Source: Acanthopleura granulata
Taxonomy: Eukaryota; Mollusca; Polyplacophora; Chitonida; Chitonidae
DNA length: 64,000 nucleotides
NCBI GenBank assembly: GCA_016165875.1
Contig: JABBOT010000011.1
Coordinates: 10,681,491 to 10,745,490, forward strand
Direction of reading: 5' to 3'
Positions within the stretch are counted from its first letter, which is position 1. Each line of letters begins with the position of its first letter. The position numbers and the translations under genes are program-made. Positions 45,301 to 55,640 of the stretch are shown one piece after another. Below the pieces are notes generated by a model, which was not told where the DNA came from, made no database searches, and worked only from the letters and a program-made list of their open reading frames with translations.

Positions 45301-48300
45301 CGTCCTGGTGTCCCTATAATGTGACTGGGTGGGGTGTCAAATCTGGTGTCTTCGGCATGATTGTCCTTTGGCGGCATGAAGACACAGAATGTAAATACAT
45401 TCTAAAGATTCCTCATCAAATAACTGAAATATTGTTGATCACAACACAAAACCCAAGTATACATACATACATTCCACTATCCTGTGCAGTACTCATTACA
45501 GAAGCTATGACATTGACCTATGAAGCCTTGGTTTTCTCAGCAGTGTCTAGTGTGGAGCATGCTCACCATCAAGTTGTTTACTTTGCCTGTGATGATATAT
45601 ATGTTTTGAGAACATTCAACATTGTCTTGTGGGGTACTCAGCACAGAAGCTGTGATGTTAACATGACTTCCAATTTTGCTGTAGTGCCAAGTGCTGGTGT
45701 CGCTGACTAGCCTGTTGAGGAACTACTGCCAGGTGGAGTGGAGAAGGTACTTGAACCCCCAACCCGAGAGTGAGAGCAGCTTACAGGAGGAGAGGGCGAG
45801 GGCCAGCAGGAAATAGTGAGTTCTCACACATGCAACATAGCTGGTTTGATTGTCACCTGCTGCACAAACTGTATCGTCCTACCTGGCTGCCATATCGAGT
45901 AGAGCATAGCCCCCCAAAAAAAGAAAAAATTCTGTATGTGATCTAAAATTTTGTCCATAAGTCAAGCTTATATTTAAGTTTTGTTTGAAAGGTACAGTGA
46001 TATTTTACTGGAAATAAGTATGGTACCTTTCAGCAACAAAAGTAATATTGCGTGACCTTTTCTTGCCCCTTGTAACAAAAATTTGCACATGTAACTGGTA
46101 CATTAGTGGAAGTCATGTGCACATATCAGATTATCAAGAAGATAAATTCCAGAAAAAAAATGGATTTTGGATTTAGTTCTCCCCTATACCTAAGTGGTTA
46201 TGGTCCAAACACCCATCCAATGAGTTTTACTGCTGGCTCTGATACCTTCAGTTTAAATTAAATCTGGAAACTCAGCCTGTTACAACTACTTTGCCATTTT
46301 GTGATGTAGCCAGTTAATGTTATTTACGGTAAGATAATGTTTGGTTCTTTTTCAATTGACAGTATGAGCTTGTTTGAGGAAGGTGTTGAAGAGTTCGTTC
46401 CAAGGGACACAATCCAGCGATTAATAGCATATGTGGACAGAATATGTTGTATTGCTTTACTGGTGGAGGAAGATAATATTCTCCTCATGAACTACATTCT
46501 GAGTTTTTATGAACAGGTGAGTACTACGTACTGTAGATTCTCTTGTAAGATAACGTATAAATTGAAATCACTAAAGGAAAGAAAGCAGAGAAGGAACTGA
46601 AAACTACCACAAGTGACCTATAATTTCACCCCCAAAAGTGACTTTTTTTTAGGCAGTGTTAGAAAATATCATTTTGAATACTGAAAATGACATTTTTGAT
46701 CAGGCTATCATCATACCTTGTGGACAAACCCCAAAACACCTTTCTGAAATCAGAGGAACTCAGAATGAGCCAAAATAAGCAACTTGGTCATTTAGGATAT
46801 ATCAGAACACAAGTTCATATTTTTCTAGACTGAATTTTGCAGTCCAATATTTGAATTCTGTGGTGAGTTTTATAGACCGTGTTGATTTTCTTTTTTGCAC
46901 CTTTAGTTTTTACTGTTGGAAGATTTCCGTGTGAAGTGTAGGAATACAGTGTGGACTTGTGCACATAAGCAAGCTAATCCAACATTAAATTTGATACTTG
47001 GTATCCCCCCCTCAAAATTAATTGATGTCACTGTCATTTAAAGTAGTGCATTATCAAGTCCACTTGAGAATTCAAACATTGAATTGCAGTTTTATTCATT
47101 CAGGATTCAAACTAAAAACGATAAGTAAAGGTAGCTTTGAACATACATGTGCATATCATTTTCAGTGGTCTTTTTATTGATTTAATTCATATTTTTGTCT
47201 ATCCCATGTTAGGTTGATCAAAAAATTTTCATGGAAATCAAGATTGGTAAAATCACTAACCTGTGCTTTTAATAAAGTAAACCTGTGTTTTCAGGTATGT
47301 CAGCTTCCAAAGTACAACATCCCTGTGATCCGCCTACCATCTCGCTCCATTGTCTACAGAATGTTGTTAGGAGGAAGTGGAATGTCGACGTCCAGGATTT
47401 GCGGTCTCCTTTGTTCGTAAGTATTCACTTCCCACTTTTACCGTTCAACGTCACATACCTGATTTTCCGTGTGATTGTGACGTAAAAGGGGCCAGCTCAT
47501 CTCTTATCAGAATGTTGCTTTTATTCACTTCCCACTTTTACCGTTCAACGTTACATACCTGATTTTCCGTGTGATTGTGACGTAAAAGTGGCCAGCTCAT
47601 CTCTTATCAGAATGTTGCTTTTATTCACTTCCCACTTTTACCGTTCAACGTTACATACCTGATTTTCCATGTGATTGTGACGTAAAAGGGGCCAGCTCAT
47701 CTCTTATCAGAATGTTGCTTTTATTCACTTCCCACTTTTACCGTTCAACGTTACATACCTGATTTTCCGTGTGATTGTGACGTAAAAGGGGCCAGCTCAT
47801 CTCTTATCAGAATGTTGCTTTTATTCACTTCCCACTTTTACCGTTCAACGTTACATACCTGATTTTCCATGTGATTGTGACGCAAAAGGGGCCAGCTCAT
47901 CTCTTATCAGAATGTTGCTTTTATTCACTTCCCACTTTTACCGTTCAACGTTACATACCTGATTTTCCATGTGATTGTGACGTAAAAGGGGCCAGCTCAT
48001 CTCTTATCAGAATGTTGCTTTTATTCACTTCCCACTTTTACCGTTCAACGTTACATACCTGATTTTCCATGTGATTGTGACGTAAAAGGGGCCAGCTCAT
48101 CTCTTATCAGAATGTTGCTTTTATTCACTTCCCACTTTTACCGTTCAACGTTACATACCTGATTTTCCATGTGATTGTGACGTAAAAGTGGCCAGCTCAT
48201 CTCTTATCAGAATGTTGCTTTGGTATTGCTCCTGATTGAACAATCAGATTGCAGAAGGCCTCCTATTCCACCACATACTGATCCACCCTCACTTGTATAT

Positions 48301-51085
48301 CTACAACAGAGAAGTTTATATTCATTGACTTTTGTTTATAGTTACACATAGTTAGTGTAACATATGAAGTTCCCTGACTTTGCTTATAGTTTCACATGGT
48401 TAGTGTGGCATACAAAGCTCCCAGACTTTGTTTATAGTTTCACATAGTTAGTGTGGCATAAAAAGTTCCCAGACTTTGCTTATAGTTTCACATAGTTAAT
48501 GTGGCATACAAAGTTTCCTGACTTTGTTTATTGTTTCACATAGTTAGTGTTACATACAGAGTTCCCTGACTTTGTTTATAGTTTCACATAGTTAGTGTGA
48601 CATACAGAGTTCCCTGACTTTGTTTATAGTTTCACATAGTTAGTGTGGCATACAAAGTTCCCAGACTTTGCTTATTGTTTTCTCTGCCTGTTTTCCCAGC
48701 TACAAAACAGCTTTCGACCAGCTGAAGTCCTCCATGCAGCACCTCAGAATGACAGAAGAGGAAACCGGCTTGAGGCAGATAGACGACCTGAATGTTTACA
48801 TCATGGACTTTGCCACATCCTTGTGGCAGTACAAAGCTTTCCAGCCATCCCGTCCGACCTCAGCCTTCAACTTTGACCCCGGAGTCATTGAGGCGCTCAA
48901 TGTTCCGAATCCCAGCGCCTGCTTCTCGATCCACAGTCACCAGGGTCTGCTGGGATTTGCGCTTCAGTTCTTAGAGAAGGTAAAATTACATGGTTCATAT
49001 TTCAAAATGAATTTCGGTGGCACATGGTACCTTTGGTTTTATGCTGTTTTTCACCATCCAGACCCCTGGCTAGAAATCAGAATGGGCAGTGTGTAAAGTT
49101 ACATTTCCCCAAAAAGGGGCAGGGTTGCAATTTCCAAGCGTATCTGTTAACATTGTGCCACGCAGAAAAGGGACAGGATGCACATTTTAGGGGCAGGGTG
49201 CAGCGCCCTTTTAAAAATGCCTATCTAGGGTTATGCCATCTGATTGCAGTGGTGTACGGTCTATAGAACGGAATGGTGATAAATTGGTGAAAAATCACAT
49301 TTGCTGTAATTCACGTAAAATTTGTCACGAGTTTTTTTGTACTAAATCGCATGAACTGCATTACCCCGATTAGCAGGTAGAAAAATTCATGAAATTGTAG
49401 CCAACTTTTGAAATATTATGCATGCGTATAGTGTATTACAAACAAAATCCTGTACTTTTGTGTGCTGGTCTGAGACATAAGGTGACCCAGGTTGATGAGG
49501 GCAACAACCTCTCCCACCCCACTCTGTGTATAACAATCACTGGTGCAGTCAGCTGAAGCATTGTTGATGTCGCAACAGATTCTAACCAGCTAGTAGGAAT
49601 CTGGTCAGACACGATAGTTGTCTGTAGTTTAGCTGCAAATTTAAGACATGCAGTCTTTCGGGCGTCTGACAAAGAGCCTTTTTTTTAAATTTACCTGTGA
49701 TATTTCCTCCACCCGTAAACCTAACCAGCAGTCTTACAGTATTCGTTAGTGAAATATCTGGAGTACAACATTTTACAACAATGGCATTGAAGCTATAAAT
49801 TCAAAAGGTTGAGTGTAGCAGTGTGTACATAAAGATGTAACCAGCCATACCGTGGTGGCCAAGAGCTTTACAGAGGGTAGGCCTATGACATTAAGCTCAT
49901 CAGCACTTCCACACTTGGCACTGCCTCATTATTGTATAAAAGGGTTGGGTTTCATGTCTGGTTTCTTCAGAATGGTGTTACAGTGAGGCAGCTGATCAGT
50001 GATATGTAACGTTATCCACGCGGGGACAACAAGCCAGTTACAACAAGTATAGAACAAGTACAGTGTAGAAGAAACAGCTCAATGTTACCAAATATGTAAT
50101 GTTAAGAACAACATGAAGTGTGGTGAATGCTAGGGGCATTCTGTAATGAAATGTGTTTCAAACTAGAGGCATTTTTAGAAATGTTTTTTAACATGATTAC
50201 TTGTTTTTAACTCTATGCTGTAACCTTTTCTGTTATATTATCAATAGTAAGGCTTCAAAGCGAGAGAGAGGTGTTACTTTCAGAGGTTTTCAGGCTCACT
50301 TAAGACTATAACACCAATTTCTCCCTTTTTAGACTCAGCCAGCAGGTGCCCTGGTCCATCCCAACTCCATCAAGGTAAGACTGGCTTAACTTTGTGTGGT
50401 AATGGTATCTACTTTGTATTCTACTCTTTTACCTTGTTCTATGTCTTTCTGTATTTTGATAATTGTCCTATATTATCTGTATTGTTTTAACATACATGTG
50501 TTGTGGCATATATCTTGAATGGAAAGCTTTATACCAGCTGTCACAGTTCACACCTTGCTCTGCAAGTGATGGAAGCCCCACAAACAAAAAATTGCCTTCG
50601 TCTTTCCTTGAATGTCATGCTAGGTTAAGAAAAAAAAAAATCAGATGGTAGTTGTGTACTCGTAACTCAGATATTCAGCATGGTTCGTCATTTAGGCAGG
50701 AGCATGTTTTTGTTATGGTAAAACCACTGCTGTTATTTCCATTTACTGGGTGGGTCAAGGGTGTATGTGATAAAATATTACTTTTGATGCTAAAACTTTC
50801 CAGTGGGACATCATCCTTCCTTCCAAGCAAACCTCAAACCTCTAAAAAAAAAAAAAAAATCAGGAAAAATGAGAAAAATTACTGTATTCCCAATTTTTTG
50901 GGGGGGTATCCACTAAGCGTTGTTGTTGTGTTTTCCAGGCGAGTCAAAACACCAAACAGATGTACCTGAAATTCCTGCAGAAAGCGCACCTTCACGGCAT
51001 CGTGCAGTTTGTCGCGACTTTTATCCGGCGCAAAGCACGAAAAGACACCGCGAAGGAAGGGTCGACGATTGTGGAAGAAGGCTGA
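33256..51085 (+). CDS. CENPI: Centromere protein I (Mis6 family), 18 coding exons, complete
   Basis: CENP-I is part of the CENP-H/I/K/M module of the constitutive centromere-associated network, built on CENP-A chromatin at the inner kinetochore. The 18 exons (listed separately) join in frame to 732 residues; vertebrate CENP-I is about 750. Matches to the family are clear but dispersed, as usual for fast-evolving kinetochore proteins: SRKFG then SSKLIKCLIPETVV (vertebrate GKFGNAVNTRILKCMIPATV), ISWMC, PHVCYLLYQLTQREDVRMFR, QPYLMGLLSLYKLFYP and a C-terminal FNFDPGVIEAL block. It looks all-helical and the N-terminus is short and basic (MATPRSKGKGGKSR). The start is the only ATG upstream in exon 1 frame. 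Exons 3, 8, 9, 15 and 16 touch tandem arrays. Confidence 0.93.
33685..33800 (+). mobile_element. SINE, partial
   Basis: TGCGGTCGCTGTGAGTTTGT, CCTCTAGCAACCCGTGGATG and TTTCCTCCCACTGTAATGC in plus orientation. Tail missing. In CENPI intron 1. Confidence 0.65.
34106..34246 (+). CDS. CENPI: CENPI coding exon 2
   Basis: Residues 25-72: LDIQFIETLAKESGLPANCF, then AASRKFG. Acceptor TTTCAG|CTG, donor TTTG|GTACGT. Confidence 0.92.
34680..34798 (+). CDS. CENPI: CENPI coding exon 3
   Basis: Residues 72-111: SSKLIKCLIPETVVPQDAVL, then KAISWMC, the most recognisable CENP-I block. Acceptor TTACAG|CTG, donor ACACAG|GTACCA. Confidence 0.95.
34830..35470. repeat. ~47-bp diverged tandem array after CENPI exon 3
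   Basis: About 13 copies of a unit containing CTGGACCAGAACTTAGT, CTACAAGAAATTCTATAA and TTGATAATCT, some shortened. It begins about 30 bp past the exon 3 donor but contains no exon sequence. Confidence 0.85.
35659..35766 (+). CDS. CENPI: CENPI coding exon 4
   Basis: Residues 112-147: LLIRWINLVFDYIDGKDKL, then HALYGIIFYFLDSNAL. Acceptor TCGCAG|GCC, donor CTG|GTATGT. Confidence 0.94.
36598..36693 (+). CDS. CENPI: CENPI coding exon 5
   Basis: Residues 148-179: PHVCYLLYQLTQREDVRMFR, then HLLKLQA. Acceptor TTGCAG|ATG, donor GCT|GTAGGT. Confidence 0.94.
37058..37147 (+). CDS. CENPI: CENPI coding exon 6
   Basis: Residues 180-209: GSQPYLMGLLSLYKLFYPNL, then a short basic end. Acceptor TTGTAG|GGC, donor ATG|GTATGT. 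Confidence 0.94.
37200..37308 (+). mobile_element. SINE, 3' half
   Basis: TTTCCTCCCACCATAATGCC, AAAACACCAATC and an (AAAT)n tail. In CENPI intron 6. Confidence 0.75.
38017..38157 (+). CDS. CENPI: CENPI coding exon 7
   Basis: Residues 210-256: AQWAAAIRRVREKNRSLEEV, corresponding to the vertebrate WKTALLAVKQRNRG segment. Acceptor TTTCAG|GTA, donor AGG|GTACAC. Confidence 0.92.
38487..38651 (+). CDS. CENPI: CENPI coding exon 8
   Basis: Residues 257-311: PYKRVRLEIPAVSTN through FTEMVENVERIE. Acceptor TTGTAG|CCA, donor ATAGAG|GTGTGT. The last 15-18 bases and the donor seed the 32-bp array that follows. Confidence 0.92.
38634..39258 (+). repeat. 32-bp tandem array containing the end of CENPI exon 8 and a donor
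   Basis: About 19 copies of GTGGAAAGGATAGAGGTATG plus TATCACAGTTAT. The first copy is the real exon end (GTGGAAAGGATAGAG|GTGTGT); later copies mostly read GAG|GTATGT. A higher-order repeat of about 222 bp is visible: the block with GTATCATTGAGGTATGTGTC occurs near 38810 and again near 39032. Confidence 0.93.
41274..41394 (+). CDS. CENPI: CENPI coding exon 9 (first of four tandem copies)
   Basis: Residues 312-352: MPGQIAALLQNPLLQHVV, then RFSMWLQHTLFE, aligned with vertebrate LLRFYYWLSQTLQE. Acceptor CACACAG|ATG, donor GAAG|GTCAGT, leaving phase 1. Three near-copies follow. Confidence 0.93.
41430..41528 (+). CDS. CENPI: CENPI exon 9 tandem copy 2 (possible cassette exon)
   Basis: 99 nt, open in phase 1-1, with its own TTTTTTTAG|GGTTTC acceptor and GAAG|GTCAGT donor. 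The peptide is nearly identical to exon 9 (FQNPLLQHVVLCQHSRTTAA...). Only 35 nt separates it from exon 9, which is very short for an animal intron. Whether it is spliced in is unknown. Confidence 0.4.
41564..41662 (+). CDS. CENPI: CENPI exon 9 tandem copy 3 (possible cassette exon)
   Basis: Appears identical to copy 2 in length, frame and splice sites. Joining exon 9 directly to this copy would use a 169-nt intron and add 33 residues in frame. Confidence 0.4.
41698..41796 (+). CDS. CENPI: CENPI exon 9 tandem copy 4 (diverged)
   Basis: 99 nt, still open in frame. It has several substitutions (MAAGFRMWLPHALLE) and a weak donor GAAG|GTTAAT, so it is probably decaying. Confidence 0.3.
42718..42803 (+). 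CDS. CENPI: CENPI coding exon 10
   Basis: Residues 352-380: EFINSPDVTAVKQKEQLLHL, then YSDFLQ, matching vertebrate KEFTNFLDTIIRAECFLQ. Acceptor TTTCAG|AGT, donor CTCCAG|GTTGGT. Confidence 0.92.
43076..43650. repeat. 82-bp tandem array in CENPI intron 10
   Basis: About seven copies. ATTCTGGTAACATACTGGT recurs at 43081, 43163, 43245, 43327 and 43409; later copies are shortened. No exon sequence inside. Confidence 0.9.
44038..44155 (+). CDS. CENPI: CENPI coding exon 11
   Basis: Residues 381-420: EGIPACDRFLEKYLITWNGQ, then RRHMFELIARYRMCPFG. Acceptor TTTGCAG|GAA, donor GGAA|GTAAGT. Confidence 0.93.
44358..44422 (+). CDS. CENPI: CENPI coding exon 12
   Basis: Residues 420-441: LKETVLEPLRCLFFSSSVYF, matching the vertebrate LAQLFFTSTIYFK block. 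Acceptor TTTCAG|GAT, donor AAG|GTAAGT. Confidence 0.94.
45036..45205 (-). mobile_element. SINE, diverged
   Basis: TTTATTTATTTGATTAGTG tail, TCCAGAATATTTCACCTATA central block and a shortened head. In CENPI intron 12. Confidence 0.7.
45215..45450 (+). mobile_element. SINE second family, partial copy
   Basis: Plus orientation relative of 155-505: GGTACTTGCTG, CACTCAGCACTGAG and GACTGGGTGGGGTG. Confidence 0.55.
45685..45815 (+). CDS. CENPI: CENPI coding exon 13
   Basis: Residues 442-485: CQVLVSLTSLLRNYCQVEW, then a Glu/Ser/Arg-rich stretch. Acceptor CTGTAG|TGC, donor AAATA|GTGAGT. The donor falls where an in-frame TAG would otherwise end the protein. Confidence 0.9.
46363..46516 (+). CDS. CENPI: CENPI coding exon 14
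   Basis: Residues 485-536: MSLFEEGVEEFVPRDTIQRL, then NILLMNYILSFYEQ (vertebrate TFLLHFILDFYEK). Acceptor TTGACAG|T, donor GAACAG|GTGAGT. Confidence 0.94.
47295..47416 (+). CDS. CENPI: CENPI coding exon 15
   Basis: Residues 537-577: VCQLPKYNIPVIRLPSRSIV, then MLLGGSGMSTSRICGLLC. Acceptor TTTTCAG|GTA, donor TGTTC|GTAAGT. A 100-bp array starts six bases into the intron. Confidence 0.93.
47423..48222 (+). repeat. 100-bp tandem array, eight nearly identical copies, right after CENPI exon 15 donor
   Basis: Unit starts ATTCACTTCCCACTTTTACC, and starts fall at 47423, 47523 and so on with exact 100-bp steps. Copies differ at about five positions, so the array is young or homogenised. It begins immediately after the GTAAGT donor hexamer. 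Confidence 0.96.
48320..48690 (+). repeat. ~48-bp tandem array running into CENPI exon 16 acceptor
   Basis: About seven to eight copies with CCCAGACTTTGTTTATAG and TTTCACATAGTTAGTGTG. The last partial copy merges into the polypyrimidine tract of exon 16. Several units contain TTCCCAG, resembling the real acceptor TTTCCCAG. Confidence 0.88.
48700..48979 (+). CDS. CENPI: CENPI coding exon 16
   Basis: Residues 577-670, the longest exon: YKTAFDQLKSSMQHLRMTE, then FNFDPGVIEALNVPNPS and HQGLLGFALQFLEK. Acceptor TTTCCCAG|C, donor GAGAAG|GTAAAA. Confidence 0.94.
50333..50374 (+). CDS. CENPI: CENPI coding exon 17 (micro-exon)
   Basis: Residues 671-684: TQPAGALVHPNSIK, 14 whole codons. Acceptor TTTTTAG|ACT, donor AAG|GTAAGA. 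The vertebrate counterpart is ESPEERTVNVSSIR. Confidence 0.88.
50939..51085 (+). CDS. CENPI: CENPI coding exon 18 (stop codon)
   Basis: Residues 685-732, then TGA at 51083-51085: KQMYLKFLQKAHLHGIVQFV, then IRRKARKD. Acceptor TTTCCAG|GCG. Confidence 0.92.
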   Translation, partial: ASQNTKQMYLKFLQKAHLHGIVQFVATFIRRKARKDTAKEGSTIVEEG

Positions 51086-51835
51086 ATCCCGTGTCATTTA
51101 ATTCCCGGCCATGCATAAAATATCATGCAGAAAAAACGGACTCAGTTGTCTCCAGGGTAAATTGTAGGCAACTTTAATATCGTACTTTGTAGCAAGTGCA
51201 TGATACATGTATTTGGTAACATGTAACAACATTGCGGTACTTTATAGTAATGCTTTGCTATTTTTTGTAACAGTATGATACCACAACATGAAGTAAGTTA
51301 TTGTTGGCAACTGAAGTAGCTGTGTGCTACATTGTAGTAACAACACAGTACTTGTAGCAAGTACAACTGTTTACTGGTTTGTTGTCACAGCTTGATATTG
51401 CAAACTTTAACACATAATACACATGTAATATATAGTAGCAACTGTTTGATACCTAATGGCAACTGTGTGGTGCATTGTAGCAACTGTGTGCTGAATTGTG
51501 GTAATAGCATTGTAGTTGCTTCTCAGATCCTTGTCCCTCAGAGCAGCACAGTTCTGTTGTGCGAGTTGTGTGAACGTAACCCGTGTGAATAACAGCATAA
51601 TGAGTAGAACATAAAGCACCTTTATAAGATCACCTCTACATGAACTGCCATACATGTAGCTCGCGACACTAAATATTTCATCATTGTGGTAGATTACAAC
51701 ATCAGTTTCAAATGTAACTATTCAGATGCAAGTGTGGTCTTAAGCTACAATGTTTGGGGAAATTTAAAGAGACTGTGCCATAGTAATATGGCTTGAAACT
51801 TTGAAGCCAAACCCTGTGGTTATGCCATGTAACAG

Positions 51836-52032
51836 GCTCTGCTGCAGTGTGATTAGCCTGTGACCAAAGGTGTAGAGTGTTCAAATCCTGGTGCTGGCGG
51901 TTTGTCTGTGTCTGAAGTAAGGCAGTTTGTCTGGTACCCTCTCATGCTTCCTCCTCAAACCGGACAACTTTCATATAAAAAAAGTGAAATACAGTCGTGT
52001 TCGGCGTGAAACATCACTAAGAAAAATAAATT
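51836..52032 (+). mobile_element. Decayed SINE-like element in CENPI 3' flank
   Basis: B-box-like GTTCAAATCC, then TTCCTCCTCAAACC and GTGAAATACAGTCGTGTTCG near a weak tail, in plus orientation. Confidence 0.4.
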
Positions 52033-52222
52033 TGGTGTCGTCGTGAAAGGATTCCTTGTAAAGAGACCAAAAGATCTGGGCTTGCCAGCTAAAAGTTTTA
52101 GGGGTGTTAATAAAGTGCGGGAAAGGCTCTACCTAGTGCAGACAGACTGGAAAGACAAATGGAAATTACTTTGGCATGCACTTGTACCTTGCACAGAATG
52201 ACATGGTCAGAATTCTCTGTTG

Positions 52223-52228
52223 AATAAA
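52223..52228 (+). terminator. Candidate CENPI polyadenylation signal
   Basis: AATAAA about 1.1 kb past the CENPI stop; another lies at 52025-52030. No cleavage site can be told from sequence alone. Confidence 0.3.
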
Positions 52229-52919
52229 TGATGTTAAATAACGATGTAAATTCATGTGGAATCAGAATATTCCCCCCATCAGGTGGCTCATCAGAACATT
52301 TTTAAAGGGGACATTTGTTTTTGTAATTCATCATGACAATTGCAGAAAGCCTTGTAAATAACCACTTTTCACAAATAATTTTTTATTGGCAGATACTGTT
52401 GGTCTTTTACAACTTTTGTACATCCATGCAAGATCGATGTAAACCAAGTTTTTACAGCACAACTTTTGTCACCTATTCTGTTATTCACAAAGTATATATT
52501 TCATCTGCATACTGTTTTTATCATATGCTGTAATATGTTTTTAATTGTAAATAAGTTCAGGCCAGTTGTAGTGTAGATAATTGTATATTTGTAAATGTAC
52601 TTTTGTGTTTGTTCATATTGCCCACATATATTATGTATCATTGTGTCCAGCCCCCAATGTTTCAGTGTTCTGAGATGACAATTCTAGCTACCGTAACATT
52701 TCAGTTTGCTCAATCTGTACAAATGTACACGCCTAATGCTTCGCCATTTTTACAAGACATGACTTTTGATGCAATTTGATGTATGCATATGCATTTTCAG
52801 GTTTGAAAAAAAAAAAAAGAATTTAAAAGAAAAGACAACAAAAAAATATAACCAGAGTTATTTCAGAAGAGGGGTCCATACAGACCTAAACGGGCATGGG
52901 CATTTTTTAATAATGTGTT

Positions 52920-53310
52920 TAAAAACTGTATAAATCACCTTTTAATCTGGAATTCTTACCAGACTATAGGATACACCATTTCAGAGAAACCTCTGTACTC
53001 AACTCTCTTCATTATGGGGGGCGAGACACTCTTTTGTGAAGTACAGTACCGTTTATTATTACAATCGCAAGCCACCCATTGTGGCCACCTGGTTGTCGCC
53101 ACTACCATTTTTTATGTTGAAAATGGCTTTAAAATAGATCACAGTTGTCTTGTAATCACAAGGAAAACCACTCATTTAACACTACGTCTATATGGCAAAA
53201 TCATGAACTATGTACTGCTAATGTCACAGCGGAAACAGATGTTTTCTCGGGTAGTAGAAATATTTCACCCTTCATTGGTTAAAATTGAGAGCGTGGCAGC
53301 CTGTTGACTA
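52920..53310 (+). repeat. Dispersed ~400-bp repeat, copy 2
   Basis: Collinear with 29540-29960, with small deletions. Shared ends are AACTGTATAAATCACCTTTT and TTGGTTAAAATTGAGAGCGT. Confidence 0.8.
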
Positions 53311-53732
53311 CCCCAACGCCCCAATCGGCGTTTTTGCTTACTTTGAGTTGCGATGTCTTGGTTATCATACATCACAAAAATGATGTGACATTTTTTTAAA
53401 CTATGATCTTCTTTTACAAATAAGATAAAATTTAGTAGTTGAAACATCATTTGGGGGAATATATTTTTTCCAGTGAGTTATGCAGCATGTGAATACCAGT
53501 TTGAAAGCTCTATGTTATCAGTAAATCCAATACATTTCTGTTCAAGTTACTCTTTATGACTTTGCCCTTTTCATTACCCATCAGCCAGAATTTGGTATTA
53601 GTTGTCATCAGCCAATCTCTGCCTTTGTAAAGACCATCTCCCTGACTGTGTGTAGCCAGGTTTACCAAATCTATACCACATGTACCCCTACATGTAGGAA
53701 TCGGGAAGAACCCTAATGAATGTTAATTGCCG

Positions 53733-53957
53733 AGTGGGCTAGCACAGCTTAATGACCCAGGCGCCTCTAACCAATGGTATCGCTATGCATTTAAGCCCAG
53801 CTCGTGCTGACTTCCTGTCTAGTTGCACGTGGGAAGGTCTGCCAGCAATCTACGAATGGTGTGGATTCCCCCCCCCCCCCCGAGTTCTGCCCATTGTTGT
53901 ATAAATGAAATGTTCTTCCGTACGGCATATAACATCAATCAAATAAATAAATAAATT
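53733..53957 (+). mobile_element. SINE, full length, plus orientation
   Basis: Head with GTGGGCTAGCACAGCTTAAT, then ACGTGGGAAGGTCTGCCAGC, a C-run, a diverged central block and an (AAAT)n tail. Confidence 0.8.
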
Positions 53958-55369
53958 TCAATCTGCTAGGCTACTTAAGGTGCAGGTACAACCCAGGCCG
54001 TGCGTAGGGAATTTTCGATTTTCCCCCTACGGTCATTGCTGGTGGTGAGGGGCTTGGCTATGCTTTGGTCATAATAAGTGGTCAGGGACACTCATGTGGT
54101 CAGTTGCACAGTTGTTCATTGAAGGCCACTCGTCTTACTTCAGTAATTTCTAGGAACCTGAATTCTTGAATGCGAGATGCAATTTTAAATTCCACATAAA
54201 CATAATGCCTCAATGTCCAACACACACAAACGCCTTCCAATAAACAGCTACCCTAGTATATCAGAATTCTCCTCTGACTTTTCACAAAATACTGGTAATT
54301 CACAAAGATACAATTTCAACCGAAAAAAAAACAAAAACACACAGTTTAAAACGATGTATTCTTTTAAACACGAAAGGCTCAATGCTTTTTCAACAAAAGC
54401 TGACAAATACATGAAACTGAACAGCATCTGTCAGAAGATGATCTCTCTTGTGATTTCATGACAGGTTTTTACCAGCGACCAGGACAAAAGATTCCCCCTT
54501 GATGACAATCTTCTTACCTAACAATCTGTCCTGAACAACGAAAGACCCAAATTTAAATGCACATTATTGAACTAGGAGGAAACACAAAAATACATGTACC
54601 TTCACCTTCTCATTTTTTTTTTCTCTTTCAGCTATGTCCATACCAAACATATTTGGTTACATACTCGCTTATTAAGGCCATCAATCAAGCTAACTCTAAT
54701 ATGCAAATTAAACGTTTGGGTCCATGTGCACAAATCTCCCATGGGCAAGGGTCACATCTGTGGCAGCTTATCCTTACACCATGATTTTGTTGCCATGCTA
54801 CACCTAATTAAGATCATGTCATACTACAGATGTGACTAGCCCAAGTGGAAATAAGCCAGTGAGAGGATTGCCAATTTTCTTCTAGGCAGACAAATCATTT
54901 TACCTACGTGTACTGTGTTTCACCTAAAGTTTGGCACATAAAAATGTACTATCAGAGGCATACAAAGGCCGTAAAATGATACTTGTGACGCCAAGACTGA
55001 TGATTTTCTGATAAGAAATCAAACTTCACAAAGAAGCATCACCATCAAGAAACTAGGTCTCTTGAAAACATTACACTTAGGTAAAATATGGTTTGCTCAG
55101 AAAAAAATGAACTTCTTACTGAGTTGGTATTGCTTCCCATTAAATTACTACAGATATATACTTGCCGGGTAACATAACAGCCCAGGGTGAGTTGAATACC
55201 AGTTAGAGCGGTCTTTATTTAGTGAGCATTTGATTGACTTCACTCTCAGCCAATCAGCATTGGTTCTGCTGCTTGACAATACCTGGAAGGAAGGATTTCT
55301 AGATGGCTTATAGCACTCATCCAACAGAATCAACTGTCCCAATCATGCTTCATTATCATTAGGATTTGG

Positions 55370-55640
55370 TGAAATGTCCTTGGGCAATTCTGCCATGGCA
55401 TTGGGATATGTCCTTGGGCAATCCTGCCATGGCATTGGGATATGTCCTTGGGCAATCCTGCCATGGCATTGGGATATGTTCTTGGGCAATTCTGTCATAA
55501 TTTACTGAATTGTGCTTGGGTAATTCTGCTGTAATTTGCCAAAATCTCCTTGAGCAATCCTGCCTTAATCTGGTTAAATGCCTTATGGGAATTTGGCAAT
55601 AATCTGGCGAAACACCTTTGGGTAATTCTGTGGACACAAA
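55370..55640. repeat. ~33-bp repeat, three good and several decayed copies
   Basis: Unit CTTGGGCAATCCTGCCATGG plus CATTGGGATATGT. Copies right of 55490 are diverged. Confidence 0.8.
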
